A stretch of 64,000 nucleotides of DNA, taken from Citreicoccus inhibens (GTDB taxonomy: Bacteria > Myxococcota > Myxococcia > Myxococcales > Myxococcaceae). The notes below the pieces were generated by a model that ran no database searches, had not been told where the DNA came from, and saw only the letters and a program-made list of their open reading frames with translations. Both the position numbers and the translations under genes were made by a program. Below, one piece after another: positions 18,056 to 27,034 of this stretch (position 1 is its first letter; each line of letters starts with the position of its first letter). The stretch lies in NCBI RefSeq assembly GCF_019039035.1, contig NZ_JAHNZT010000026.1:56645-120644 (forward strand), in the 5' to 3' direction.

Positions 18056-20251
18056 TCAGGGGCAAGACACCGGCATGGCCGGGTTGCCGCTGTTGCGTGC
18101 ATCGTGTTGCGGCCGAGGCCAGGGCGCGGTGCTATCCAAGCCTCGGCTGTCGACAATCAATGCGTACAGGGTGCCATTGGCGCCCGGCACATACAGGGTG
18201 CCCAGGGACTCTGGCCGGGCGGCGCCCGTCGAGGTGCGCGCGCAGTCCAACGCGGGCGAGCCCGACGGCGCGTCCGCGATGACTCGCCCCACCGAATCCG
18301 AGAGGCTCCACAGACGCGTCAGGCTGGCCGCGGACCACGCGGTCACCTCGCCCACGCCCGGCTGCGCCCCCGTCGCCGAGGCGGTGTAGAGCACGCCGCC
18401 CTCGCCCAGCACCGGCGCGTTGGGGAACCTGCCGGCGTTCGGCGCCGAGCGCAGCTCGCGCAGGTCCGTCACGCTCACGGCGCTCAGCGCGCCCGTGTCG
18501 CTGTTGCTGCGCCCGAAGTACGCGACCCCCGCGCCCGCCTCGGTGCCCACCACCAGGCTCTGGATCTGGCTGGCCTCGGGCGTTGACGGATACGGCTGCA
18601 CGCCACTGCCATCCGTCACCTGGAACCGCGCGAGGGTGGCCTCCGTGGCCGGCGTGACGCGAGAGCCCACGCTCACGAGCTGCGTGGCGTCCTTCCCCAG
18701 CGCGAGGCCCGTCATGGTGAAGCCGATGCTCGGGGACGAGAAGGACGGGGTGCTCGCCCAGCCCGTGCCCCCCAACCGGTAGGCCGCCACCGACACAGCC
18801 GTGCCGAGGTACAGGTCCGCATCCATCGCCACGCTCCCTCCACCCAGCGAGGTGCTGGCACCGGATATCGTCTTGATGCATTGGGCCGAGCCCGACGCGC
18901 CCCTGGGCCGCACAGCCATCAGGGCGTCACCGTCCGCCAACCCCGCCACCGTCTCCAGGGGGCTGCTCTCCGCGCCCAGCTTCACCTGCATCCAGGCCAG
19001 GGCGCCGTTGATGCGCCCGGTGGAGTCCGCGCACTTCACGCTGGGGCCCGCCGCACCATCAGCGGCGCTGTACGCGAAGAGCCCCCACTTGACCTTGAGC
19101 GAGCTCTGGCTGGTATCCGCGGCCACATACACCAGCTCTCCGGGCCCGGTGCCCGCGCCCACCAGCGGTCCGCTCGTGATGTTGCCCAGCTCATGGGACC
19201 AGAGCACCGAGCCCTCCGGCCGGACCGCGAAGAGGTTGCCCTTGTCGCGCGACGTGCCGAAGAAGACGACGCCGCCCGAGCCAATGGCGGGGCTGGTGCG
19301 AATCTCCGTCGTGCCCGCGGCGAAGGACCACCGCCAGCGCGTCACCGGGATGCTCGCCTCCGCGCCGCCCACGTTGCCCACGGTGTCCGCCACCGTCGCC
19401 GTGGCGGTGAACGCGCCCCGGAAGTCCGCGAGCGGCGGCACCCACAGCGGCACCGTCACGTCGCGGCAGAAGGCCGCCGCCGCGCACGGGGCGACCTGCG
19501 CCGCGGCGGGCGAGAACTCGGCGCCCGCGCCCACGCCACGCACGGAGACGCGCAGCGAGTCCGCCGCCACGTCCGTCGCGTCCGAGCGGATCCGCACCAC
19601 GGCCGTCTCATCGCGGCGTCGCGCGGTCGGCGCGACCGGGTCCGCGTAGGTGAAGGCCGTGCCCCCATCGATGCTGCTCGCGACGCCGGGCAACAGCTCC
19701 ACCGTCACCGTGGGCGCCACCGCGTTCACGCGCACCGTCACCGGAGTGGAGCGCGGGCCACCATCCGCCGGGTACGCAGCGGACAGGCGATACTCCGCAT
19801 CCTCCGCGGGCGGAGACCAGCGCGCGGTGTACGTGCCGGCGTCATCGCCCAGCACGCCCTCCACGGTGCCCACCGCGCCCGCGCCCACGCGCTCGACCAC
19901 GAACTCGAGCTGCTCGGGGTACTGCTTGTATTGGTCCGCCACCAGCCGCGCGGCCAGCTCGGTCGTGCCGGCATCGAGCGTCGCGCCGCCCGCGGGCCGC
20001 AGCCACGACAGCTCGCTGTAGCGGTCCTTGCAGCCCGTGACGGTGCAGGCTTGATACGGCGCGCACGCGGGCGAGCAGGTCTCGGGCTTCTCCTCGGGAG
20101 GAGTCACGCCGTAGCAGAGGCCCACCTCGGTGTCGCACTTGAGCGCCGCCGAGGCACAGTCACTGTCCTTGGAGCAGGCATTCTGGGGCTTGCAGCCAGC
20201 CAGCGCCCCGAGCGCGAGCAGCACGCCAGCCCCGAGGAGATTGCGCAACAT
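18056..20251 (-). CDS. Lipoprotein with Ig-like domains and a PQQ-like beta-propeller
   Basis: A 731-residue surface lipoprotein. The signal is MLRNLLGAGVLLALGALAG with lipid attachment at Cys20. A cysteine-rich segment (about 20-75, with CSKDSDC and CSPACAPYQACTVTGC) is followed by Ig/cadherin-like domains (about 75-340). A propeller with PQQ-type blades fills about 345-731, such as TSPAIGSGGVVFFGT, GSVLWSHELG and GTLYVPGANGTLYAL. It may bind or sense an extracellular ligand, and no enzymatic motif is seen. The ribosome-binding site GGGAGG precedes the ATG. It lies downstream of the liv operon with an 82-bp gap, probably as its own transcript. Confidence 0.82.
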   Translation of the reverse strand: MLRNLLGAGVLLALGALAGCKPQNACSKDSDCASAALKCDTEVGLCYGVTPPEEKPETCSPACAPYQACTVTGCKDRYSELSWLRPAGGATLDAGTTELAARLVADQYKQYPEQLEFVVERVGAGAVGTVEGVLGDDAGTYTARWSPPAEDAEYRLSAAYPADGGPRSTPVTVRVNAVAPTVTVELLPGVASSIDGGTAFTYADPVAPTARRRDETAVVRIRSDATDVAADSLRVSVRGVGAGAEFSPAAAQVAPCAAAAFCRDVTVPLWVPPLADFRGAFTATATVADTVGNVGGAEASIPVTRWRWSFAAGTTEIRTSPAIGSGGVVFFGTSRDKGNLFAVRPEGSVLWSHELGNITSGPLVGAGTGPGELVYVAADTSQSSLKVKWGLFAYSAADGAAGPSVKCADSTGRINGALAWMQVKLGAESSPLETVAGLADGDALMAVRPRGASGSAQCIKTISGASTSLGGGSVAMDADLYLGTAVSVAAYRLGGTGWASTPSFSSPSIGFTMTGLALGKDATQLVSVGSRVTPATEATLARFQVTDGSGVQPYPSTPEASQIQSLVVGTEAGAGVAYFGRSNSDTGALSAVSVTDLRELRSAPNAGRFPNAPVLGEGGVLYTASATGAQPGVGEVTAWSAASLTRLWSLSDSVGRVIADAPSGSPALDCARTSTGAARPESLGTLYVPGANGTLYALIVDSRGLDSTAPWPRPQHDARNSGNPAMPVSCP

Positions 20252-20333
20252 TCGTACCTCCCGACCACGGTCACGGCCCGGCCGTCGTGGATAGCACGGG
20301 CCCTGGGGAGGCGGAAGGCAACGCGCGCGGGAG

Positions 20334-21086
20334 CTACTCTCCCAGGTAGGCGCGCCGCACCTCGGCGCTGTCCAGCAGCGCCTTGCCGGGACCGGCCATC
20401 ACCACCTCGCCCGTCTCCAGCACATAGCCGTAATGCGCGGCGTTGAGCGCCAGGTGCGCGTTCTGCTCCACCAACAGCACGCTCACCCCCGCGGCGTTGA
20501 CGTCGCGCAGCGTGCGGAAGATGGTCTCCGTCACCTGCGGCGCCAGTCCCAGCGACGGCTCGTCGAGCAGCAGCAGCTTCGGGCGGCTGAGGAGCGCGCG
20601 CGCGATGGCCAGCATCTGCTGCTCGCCGCCGGACAACGTCCCCGCCATCTGCCGCCGCCGCTCCTTCAGCACGGGGAAGAGCGTGAAGTTCTTCTCCATG
20701 TCCACCTGGATCTCCGCGGTGTCGCTGCGCAGGTACGCGCCCAGCTCCAGGTTCTCCTGCACGGTGAGGTTGGGGAAGATGCCGCGCCCTTCCGGCGCGT
20801 GCGCCATCCCGAGCGGCACCATCTGATGCGCCTTCAGCCCGGTGATGTCGCGGCTGCCCAGGGTGATGCGCCCCGCCGAGGGCTTCAGCATCCCGCTCAC
20901 CGCGCGCAGCGTGCTCGTCTTGCCCGCGCCGTTCGCGCCGATGAGCGCCACGACCTCGCCCTGCCCCACCTGGAGCGACACACCGCGCAGCGCCTGGATG
21001 GCGCCGTACTGCACCTTCAGGCCCTCCACCGTCAGCAGCCCGGGGAAGCTCCGGCGCTCGCCCAGCGTCTTCACCTGCTCGCTCAC
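20334..21086 (-). CDS. livF: Branched-chain amino acid ABC transporter ATP-binding protein LivF
   Basis: A 250-residue ABC ATPase. Walker A is GANGAGKTSTL near residues 43-53, the signature motif LSGGEQQMLAIARAL is near 145-159, and Walker B with the catalytic glutamate is LLLLDEPSLGL just after. The C-terminus ends RRAYLGE, as in LivF proteins. It is the last gene of livKHMGF. Its GTG start at 21086 overlaps the livG stop (GTGA). Together with LivG it powers uptake of leucine, isoleucine, valine or related amides. Confidence 0.95.
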   Translation of the reverse strand: MSEQVKTLGERRSFPGLLTVEGLKVQYGAIQALRGVSLQVGQGEVVALIGANGAGKTSTLRAVSGMLKPSAGRITLGSRDITGLKAHQMVPLGMAHAPEGRGIFPNLTVQENLELGAYLRSDTAEIQVDMEKNFTLFPVLKERRRQMAGTLSGGEQQMLAIARALLSRPKLLLLDEPSLGLAPQVTETIFRTLRDVNAAGVSVLLVEQNAHLALNAAHYGYVLETGEVVMAGPGKALLDSAEVRRAYLGE

Positions 21087-22042
21087 GCCGCCCCTCCGTG
21101 GGACTCCAGATAACTGTCGCCCAGGTACGCCTCGATGACCTTCCGGTCGTTGCGCACCTCGTCCGGCGCACCGCGAGCAATCATCTCGCCGTGGTCCAGC
21201 ACCGTGATGCGCTCGCAGATGCCCATCACCAGCTTCATGTCGTGCTCGATGACCAGCACGCCCAGCGAGAACTGGTCGCGCAGCTTGCGGATGAGCACCA
21301 TGAGGTCCGCCTTCTCGCGCGTGTTCATGCCGGCGGCGGGCTCATCCAACAGCAACACCTTGGGCTGCGTCCCCAGCGCGCGGGCAATCTCCAGCCGGCG
21401 CTGCTCGCCGTAGGGCAGGTTGCGCGCCTCCTCGTTGCGGCGGTGCGACAGGCCCATCACCTCCAGCAGCGCGTCCGCGCGCTCGGTGATGCGCTGCTCC
21501 TCGGCCTGGAACCCCGGGGTGAGGAACAGCGAGCGCCACCAACCCTGCAGCACGAGCGCACCCGCCTGCTCGATGAGCTGCTCGCCCAGGCGCTGTCCGC
21601 CGCGCGCGCCCTTCTCTCCACCCACGCCACCCACGCCGCGCAGCGCCGCGATGAACAGCGACGCGGGCAGCCAGTGCTCCTGGTGCGACAGCGTCTCCGC
21701 GCGGCACGCCACCTTGACGTTGTCCAACACGGACAGCGCGCGGAACAGGCGGATGTTCTGGAACGTGCGCGCCAGCCCCAGATGGTTGATGCGGTGAGGC
21801 ATCCACCCGTTCACCCGCTGGCCGGCCACCCGCACATCGCCGCGCGTGGGGCGGTACACGCCGGTGAGGGCGTTGAACGCGGTGGACTTGCCCGCGCCGT
21901 TGGGACCGATGAGGCCCTGGAGGTCGCCCTGCCGGATGGTGAGGTTGAAGTCCGTGAGGGCCTTGAGTCCTCCGAACTGGATGCTCACCCCCGCGGCCTC
22001 CAGCATCGGGGCCTCCGGCGTCACCTGGACGGGCGCGCTCAT
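21083..22042 (-). CDS. livG: Branched-chain amino acid ABC transporter ATP-binding protein LivG (with insertion)
   Basis: A 319-residue ABC ATPase. Walker A is GPNGAGKSTAF near residues 46-56, the LivG-specific motif ARTFQNIRLF is at 91-100, and Walker B is VLLLDEPAAGMN near 229-240. The usual LivG is about 255 residues. The extra length lies between the Q-loop region and the signature motif, at about residues 122-175, and includes a Gly-rich stretch GVGGVGGEKGARGG. The signature here is LPYGEQRRLEIARAL. The start at ATG 22042 overlaps the livM stop. The insert may alter contact with the permease, but this is inference. Confidence 0.94.
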   Translation of the reverse strand: MSAPVQVTPEAPMLEAAGVSIQFGGLKALTDFNLTIRQGDLQGLIGPNGAGKSTAFNALTGVYRPTRGDVRVAGQRVNGWMPHRINHLGLARTFQNIRLFRALSVLDNVKVACRAETLSHQEHWLPASLFIAALRGVGGVGGEKGARGGQRLGEQLIEQAGALVLQGWWRSLFLTPGFQAEEQRITERADALLEVMGLSHRRNEEARNLPYGEQRRLEIARALGTQPKVLLLDEPAAGMNTREKADLMVLIRKLRDQFSLGVLVIEHDMKLVMGICERITVLDHGEMIARGAPDEVRNDRKVIEAYLGDSYLESHGGAA

Positions 22043-23109
22043 GACGTCCCCTTCTTTCGCCGCGCCCACCACTTCGGCAGCACGTCCCAGATCTCCTTCG
22101 TCCCGAACAGGCCCTGCGGGCGCGACAGCATCAGCGCCACCAGCAGCAGGCCGTACACCGGCATGCGGATCTGATCGACCTTCTGGGCCAGGCTGCCCTC
22201 GGCGCCCAGCGAGGTGAACAGCGAGCGCAGGCCCTCGGGCAACAGCGTGAGGAAGATGGCCGCGAGGATGGCCCCCGTCGTGGAGCCCAGTCCGCCCAGC
22301 ACCACCATGACGACGATCTCCATCGACTTCACGAAGGTGAACGAGCCGGGGTTGATGATGGGCACGAAGTGCGCGAACAGGCCGCCCGCGATGCCGGCGA
22401 AGAACGACGAGATGACGAACGAGCGGACCTTGTAGCCCGTGGTGTCCACGCCCATCGCCTCGGCGGCCACCTCGTCCTCGCGGATGGCCCACAGGCTGCG
22501 GCCATGGCTGGAGCCGGCGATGCGCCGCGCCACCAGCACCACCAGGAAGACCCCGAAGTACACCATGCCCACGCCAGAGGTCTGCGGGATGCCGGACAGG
22601 CCCAGCGCGCGGCCAAAGGCATCCGTGTTCTGCACCACCACGCGGATGATTTCCCCGAAGCCCAGCGTCACGATGGCCAGGTAGTCACCGCGAAGCCGCA
22701 GCGAGGGGAGGCCCACGAGAAAGCCACAGAGCGCGGCGCTCAATCCGCCCACCAGCAGCGCCAGCAGGAAGAAGACCTGGTCGCTCAGGGCTTCGGGCAG
22801 GAACGAGATGGCCACGCCCTTGAGCATCAGCGACACGAAGCCGGCCAGGTACGCCCCCACGGCCATGAAGCCCGCGTGGCCGATGGAGAACTGGCCCGTC
22901 ATCCCGTTCACGATGTTCAGGCTGACCGCGAGGATGATGTTCACCCCCATCACGGACAGCAGATACGTGGCGAAGGGAGAGGCGCGCAGCAGCCACTCGA
23001 GCAGCCCGAGCACGGGCAGCGCGAGGAGCACCGGGAGGAGGCCCTTGAGCCCGGCGGGGACCACGGCGCCAGCCTCGGGAACGGTCGTGGCGGAGCGTGC
23101 CGTCGTCAT
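22039..23109 (-). CDS. livM: Branched-chain amino acid ABC transporter permease LivM
   Basis: A 356-residue inner-membrane permease with eight or more hydrophobic helices. LivM signatures are visible as NIVNGMTGQFSIGHAGFMAVGAY (conserved G-x-x-S-x-G-H-A-x-F core), VTLGFGEIIRVV and AIREDEVAAEAMGVD. The last of these is the cytoplasmic loop that contacts the ATPases. The N-terminal 30 residues are Ala/Val-rich and poorly conserved. ATG 23109 overlaps the livH stop (ATGA). It forms the translocation pore with LivH. Confidence 0.95.
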   Translation of the reverse strand: MTTARSATTVPEAGAVVPAGLKGLLPVLLALPVLGLLEWLLRASPFATYLLSVMGVNIILAVSLNIVNGMTGQFSIGHAGFMAVGAYLAGFVSLMLKGVAISFLPEALSDQVFFLLALLVGGLSAALCGFLVGLPSLRLRGDYLAIVTLGFGEIIRVVVQNTDAFGRALGLSGIPQTSGVGMVYFGVFLVVLVARRIAGSSHGRSLWAIREDEVAAEAMGVDTTGYKVRSFVISSFFAGIAGGLFAHFVPIINPGSFTFVKSMEIVVMVVLGGLGSTTGAILAAIFLTLLPEGLRSLFTSLGAEGSLAQKVDQIRMPVYGLLLVALMLSRPQGLFGTKEIWDVLPKWWARRKKGTS

Positions 23110-24065
23110 ACCTTCTCCGCCGCGACGCGCCCGAAGAGCCCACCCGGCTTCACCAGCAGCACCAGGATGAGGAAGCCGAACGCGACCGCGTCACGCCACG
23201 TGCTCGCCGCGTAGCCCACCACGAACTCCTCCACCAACCCCAGCACCAGGCCGCCCACCACGGCGCCCGGCACGTTGCCGATGCCGCCGATGACGGCCGC
23301 GACGAAGGCCTTGAGGCCCACGTACAGGCCCATCAGCGGGCTCACCGACGTGTCCTTGATGGCGTAGAGCAGGCCCGCGCCCGCGGCCAGCGCGCTGCTG
23401 AGCATGAAGGTCAGCGCGATGACCCGGTCCGTCGGGATGCCCATCAGCGCGGCGACCCGGTGGTCCCAGGACACGGCCCGCATCGCCCGGCCAAACCGCG
23501 TCCGGTACACGAGGTACTGGAGCACCAGCATCAGCCCCAGCGCGATGAGGAAGCTGATGACCTGCCAGTTCCAGATGACCACGTCCCGGTCCCCGATGAT
23601 GAGCCACTCGGTCGGGCGGATGATCTCCGGGAAGGCGCGGGGCGAGGCCCCCGGCAGCGCGAGCGACAGCTCATACCCACCGGGCAGCGGCAGCTTGAAG
23701 CCCAGGTCCAACTGGAAGCCATACGACAGCGCGAACGAGATGCCGATGGCGGTGATGAGCGCGGTGAGGCGCGGCTTCTCGCGCAGCGGCCGGTAGGCGA
23801 ACCGCTCGATGAAGAAGCCGAGCAGCGCGCAGCCCAGCATGGCCGCGGCGAAGATGAGCGCCACGCCCCACAGGCTGCTCTGCGCCTGGCGCCCGAGCCC
23901 AATCGCGGTGGCATAGCCCATGTAGACGCCGACCATCATGACGTCGCCATGGGCGAAGTTGATCAGCTTGAGGACGCCGTACACCATCGTGTAGCCGAGC
24001 GCGACGAGCGCGTAGATGGTGCCAGCGGCGAGACCGTTGATGAGATGCTGGAGAAGCTGCGCCAT
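23106..24065 (-). CDS. livH: Branched-chain amino acid ABC transporter permease LivH
   Basis: A 319-residue inner-membrane permease that opens MAQLLQHLINGLAAGTIYAL and contains YTMVYGVLKLINFAHGDVMM, the hallmark of LivH. The loop AVSWDHRVAALMGIPTDRVI is the EAA-like coupling segment. The C-terminus ends PGGLFGR, again typical. It begins 17 bases after the livK stop. With LivM it forms the membrane channel of the importer. Confidence 0.96.
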   Translation of the reverse strand: MAQLLQHLINGLAAGTIYALVALGYTMVYGVLKLINFAHGDVMMVGVYMGYATAIGLGRQAQSSLWGVALIFAAAMLGCALLGFFIERFAYRPLREKPRLTALITAIGISFALSYGFQLDLGFKLPLPGGYELSLALPGASPRAFPEIIRPTEWLIIGDRDVVIWNWQVISFLIALGLMLVLQYLVYRTRFGRAMRAVSWDHRVAALMGIPTDRVIALTFMLSSALAAGAGLLYAIKDTSVSPLMGLYVGLKAFVAAVIGGIGNVPGAVVGGLVLGLVEEFVVGYAASTWRDAVAFGFLILVLLVKPGGLFGRVAAEKV

Positions 24066-24082
24066 GCCGGGGTGGGCTCGTC

Positions 24083-25288
24083 CTACGGGGAGATGGTGGT
24101 GACGTACGTCGCCTTGCCGTCCGCGACCTTCAGGACGACGGCGGACTTCACGGCGTTGCGCTTCTCGTCGAGCGACACGGTGCCCGCCACGCCCGGGAAG
24201 TCCTTGGTCTGCGCGATGGCCTCGCGCAGCGACGCGCTGCTCGTATCCGGCGCCCGCTTCAGCGCCTCCACCGCCACGCGCGCGGCGTCATAGCCCAGCG
24301 CCGCGAGCGCGTCCGGCACGCCGCCGTACGCGGCCTTGTAGTCCGCGATGAACTTCTGCACGCGGGGGTCCGGGTTGTCCGGCGAGTAGTGGTTGGAGAA
24401 GTAGCTGCCCTCGATGGCGCTGCTGCCCAGCTCGTAGAGCTTCTCGGAGTCCCAGCCGTCGCCGCCCATCAGCGGCACCTTCAGCCCCAGCTCGCGCGCC
24501 TGGCGGGCGATGACCCCCACCTCGCTGTAGTAGCCCGGCACGTAGATGCCGTCCGGCTGCGTCTTCTTGATGGCCGTGAGCTGCGCGCGGTAGTCCGTGT
24601 CGCCCTGGCTGTAGCTCTCCGTGCCGGTAATCTTCCCGCCCATCTCCGTGAACTTGCGCGTGAAGACATCCGCGAGGCCAATGGAGTACGCGCTCTTGTT
24701 GTCCTGCAGCACCGCCACCTTGTTCATCTTCAGGTTGTCGTGCGCGAACTTCGCCATCACGAAGCCCTGGAACGGGTCGATGAAGCAGACGCGGAAGATG
24801 TTCTCGCCCTTCTCCGTCACCGCGGGGTTGGTGGACGAGGGGGTAATCATCGGCACGTTGGCCGCCTGCGCCTTCTCCGCCATGGCCAGCGAGCTGGACG
24901 ACGCCACCTCGCCCAGGATGAGCACCACCTTGTCCTGGGTGATGAGCCGCGTGACGGCGAGCGCCGCCTCCTCGGGCTTGCTCTGGTCGTCGTAGACGCG
25001 CACCGCGACCTTCTTGCCCTTCACCCCGCCCGCGGCGTTGGCCTCCTTGAGGGCCAGCTCCACGCCGTTGCGGGTGGAGATGCCGAACGTGGCCTGTCCG
25101 CCCGTCAGCGCCCCCACTTCACCCAGCAGGATGGTGTCCGAGCCCTCCGGCGCCGCGCTCCCCGCTGACTGGCCCGCGGTCGCGGTCGGGGCGCCTGATT
25201 CCCCCGATGGAGCGGGCTGCGTCTTCTTCTCACAGCCAGCCGCGAGGGCGGCGAGTGCTGCGAGCAGCATCGGGACGAGTCGGCGCAT
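24083..25288 (-). CDS. Branched-chain amino acid-type substrate-binding lipoprotein (LivK/LivJ-like)
   Basis: A 401-residue periplasmic-binding protein anchored as a lipoprotein. The signal is MRRLVPMLLAALAALAAG followed by Cys19, then a Ser/Ala/Gly-rich tether. The type I binding fold starts ILLGEVGALTGGQATFG and has ILGEVASSSSLAMAEKA and MITPSSTNPAVTEKG around the ligand cleft. The true ligand could be leucine, isoleucine, valine or another amino acid or amide. ATG 25288 has GGAGGG upstream and alone gives the lipobox. It heads the operon livKHMGF. Confidence 0.92.
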   Translation of the reverse strand: MRRLVPMLLAALAALAAGCEKKTQPAPSGESGAPTATAGQSAGSAAPEGSDTILLGEVGALTGGQATFGISTRNGVELALKEANAAGGVKGKKVAVRVYDDQSKPEEAALAVTRLITQDKVVLILGEVASSSSLAMAEKAQAANVPMITPSSTNPAVTEKGENIFRVCFIDPFQGFVMAKFAHDNLKMNKVAVLQDNKSAYSIGLADVFTRKFTEMGGKITGTESYSQGDTDYRAQLTAIKKTQPDGIYVPGYYSEVGVIARQARELGLKVPLMGGDGWDSEKLYELGSSAIEGSYFSNHYSPDNPDPRVQKFIADYKAAYGGVPDALAALGYDAARVAVEALKRAPDTSSASLREAIAQTKDFPGVAGTVSLDEKRNAVKSAVVLKVADGKATYVTTISP

Positions 25289-25407
25289 GCGGGGCTTCCC
25301 TCCAAGGAAGATCACGGCAAAGCCCCGGTTTTCTAGGGGAGCCCTCCGCATGGGTCAAGCATGCAGCCGACCCCGGGCTCCGCCGCACGCGCTCGGCGTG
25401 CGCCCCT

Positions 25408-25866
25408 TCAACCCTCCAGGGGTGGGGTGCCCGCGGGGGACCACGCGCCCGGACGTGGCACCACCTCCCAGGGGTGCTCGCGTCCCGACGGGCCGCGTCG
25501 GGGCTCGGGCAGCTCCGAGTCCTCGTCCTCGGACGCGACCTCGTCCCCGCCCTCCCGCGCGTGGACGACGAGGGACGTCTGGACCGAGGCCTCCACCTCC
25601 CGCCCTGGCGCGGGTCCAAGCTGCGCCCAGGCGAAGGGGGCCTCCGCCTCGGTGCGGCGCCGGCGACCCAGGCGGACGGCCGCGAGCGCGCCCAGGACTC
25701 CGGCCACCCAGGCGAGGCCTCGGGGTGAGCGGCGCGCGCGCCTCCTCGCCCCTCCCTGTTGGAGCACGCCCCCCCAGACCGCGGGCGCCCCCACGCCCGC
25801 CAGCGCGCCTCCCAGCACGGCCGCCCGCCACCACGCTCGCGTGCCGCTCGCCGTCCTGCTCGCCAT
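25408..25866 (-). CDS. Hypothetical small membrane protein
   Basis: A 152-residue protein that I do not recognise. Two hydrophobic stretches are seen: ALAGVGAPAVWGGVL near residues 20-35, and GLAWVAGVLGALAAVRL near 50-67, each followed by arginine clusters. The C-terminal half is acidic then proline-rich. A GGGGAG ribosome-binding site precedes ATG 25866. Codon bias fits a high-GC gene, but the opposite strand is also open, so the strand call is not certain. It lies upstream of livK with a 119-bp gap and is divergent from the DUF2382 gene. Confidence 0.5.
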   Translation of the reverse strand: MASRTASGTRAWWRAAVLGGALAGVGAPAVWGGVLQQGGARRRARRSPRGLAWVAGVLGALAAVRLGRRRRTEAEAPFAWAQLGPAPGREVEASVQTSLVVHAREGGDEVASEDEDSELPEPRRGPSGREHPWEVVPRPGAWSPAGTPPLEG

Positions 25867-26218
25867 GACGTGCTCCCCTTCGCGCGCCCAAGGGGGCGCA
25901 GTGCCTGAATCAGGATGGTGAGGCCCGACGGGAAGGCAAAGGCCGCGAGGGGGGGCGCGGGTGCGGCTCGCAAGCCCCCTGCCCCGAGGGGCGCCGACAG
26001 ACCATCCGCGCCCCCCGACGGTCCGACGGGTGGCCAAGCCGGCGGACCATGCCGCCCCCAGGGCTTATCTCCGCGCCACCTGCGCCCACCTTCTGGCTGA
26101 TGACGGCGGCAGGCATCGGGAACCACCTCCTCGCGGGGCGCGAGGAGTCGCTGCTCGTGCAACACGGACCCCGGTCTCCGGTCCCGCGCGCCACACCCTG
26201 GGACACAAGGAGCCAGTC
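25867..26218. other. Divergent intergenic region before the DUF2382 gene
   Basis: A 352-bp stretch without a convincing gene. It contains a perfect inverted repeat at 26127-26147 (listed separately) and several C- and G-runs. Promoters of the DUF2382 gene and of the hypothetical membrane protein should lie here, but no hexamers can be assigned with confidence. Confidence 0.55.
26127..26147. promoter_or_regulatory. Perfect inverted repeat upstream of the DUF2382 gene
   Basis: CTCCTCGCG and CGCGAGGAG pair perfectly across a three-base GGG loop, 71 bases before the DUF2382 start. It is not between convergent genes, so a terminator role is less natural. An operator for a dimeric regulator or a leader hairpin affecting the downstream mRNA are the two options. 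Confidence 0.4.
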
Positions 26219-27028
26219 ATGATTCAGCGCAGCGACATCAACGAGGGGATGACGGTCCGCAGCATCGACGGAGAGAAGCTCGGCAAGGTGTTCGCCATCG
26301 GCGAGCTGGAGTTCCACGTCGAGCGGGGCATGTTCTTCCCCAAGGACTACCTCGTTCAGTACAGCGAGGTGAGCGACATCCGGGACGGCGAGGTCTTCCT
26401 CAACCACGGCAAGGAGATGCTCAGCCGGCTGGCCGGCACGGACGCGGATGGCGCCGTGGGCCGCACCACGCCCCCCTCCAGCACCACCCGCACGGACATC
26501 CGCGAGGACGTGACGCCCTCCGCCGCCGTCGCCGAGACCCAGACCGCGGCCATTCCCATCGCGCGAGGCACCGAGCGCGACACCGCGAAAGAGGCGCGCG
26601 AGGGCCGCGCGGTCGAGGACATCTCCATCCCGCTGCACAAGGAGCGGCTGGACGTCACCAAGCGCGAGCGCCAGACGGGCGAGGTGCGCGTGCGCAAGGA
26701 GGTCATCGAGGAGGAGAAGGTGATGGACATCCCGCTGCGCCGCGAGCGCGTGAGGGTGGAGCGCCGCGAGGTGACCTCGGACCGGCCCGCCATGGGCGCG
26801 GCCTTCCAAGAGGAGACCATCGTCGTCCCCATGCGCGCCGAGGAAGTGGACGTGTCCAAGCGCGCCTACGTGGACGAGGAGGTCGTCATCCACAAGGACG
26901 CCGTGGAGGAGGAGCGCCACATCGCCGAGCGCCTCCGCCACGAGGACGTGCAGATCCGCACCGAGGACGACACCGAGGGCGCCCGCGCCTTCAAGGCGCC
27001 CTCGGAGGATCCGCTCAAGCGCAGCTAG
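26219..27028 (+). CDS. PRC-barrel/DUF2382 (YsnF/AvaK-type) stress protein
   Basis: A 269-residue cytoplasmic protein. Residues 1-60 resemble a PRC-barrel-like beta domain (GMTVRSIDGEKLGKV). A Ser/Thr/Ala-rich linker follows, then a highly charged DUF2382 domain (about 122-240) with repeating units such as ISIPLHKERLDVTKRE, IPLRRERVRVERREV and VVPMRAEEVDVSKRA. The DUF2382 family includes B. subtilis YsnF and cyanobacterial AvaK and is associated with general stress, but its biochemistry is unknown. AAGGAG lies seven bases before ATG 26219. It is convergent with the kinase gene, with six bases between the stops. Confidence 0.88.
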   Translation: MIQRSDINEGMTVRSIDGEKLGKVFAIGELEFHVERGMFFPKDYLVQYSEVSDIRDGEVFLNHGKEMLSRLAGTDADGAVGRTTPPSSTTRTDIREDVTPSAAVAETQTAAIPIARGTERDTAKEAREGRAVEDISIPLHKERLDVTKRERQTGEVRVRKEVIEEEKVMDIPLRRERVRVERREVTSDRPAMGAAFQEETIVVPMRAEEVDVSKRAYVDEEVVIHKDAVEEERHIAERLRHEDVQIRTEDDTEGARAFKAPSEDPLKRS

Positions 27029-27034
27029 GCCCCC

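Noticed and set aside
25408..25921. A plus-strand gene opposite the hypothetical membrane protein
   Set aside because: The plus-strand product is Arg/Pro/Ser-rich with no hydrophobic pattern, while the minus frame gives two membrane helices and a ribosome-binding site.
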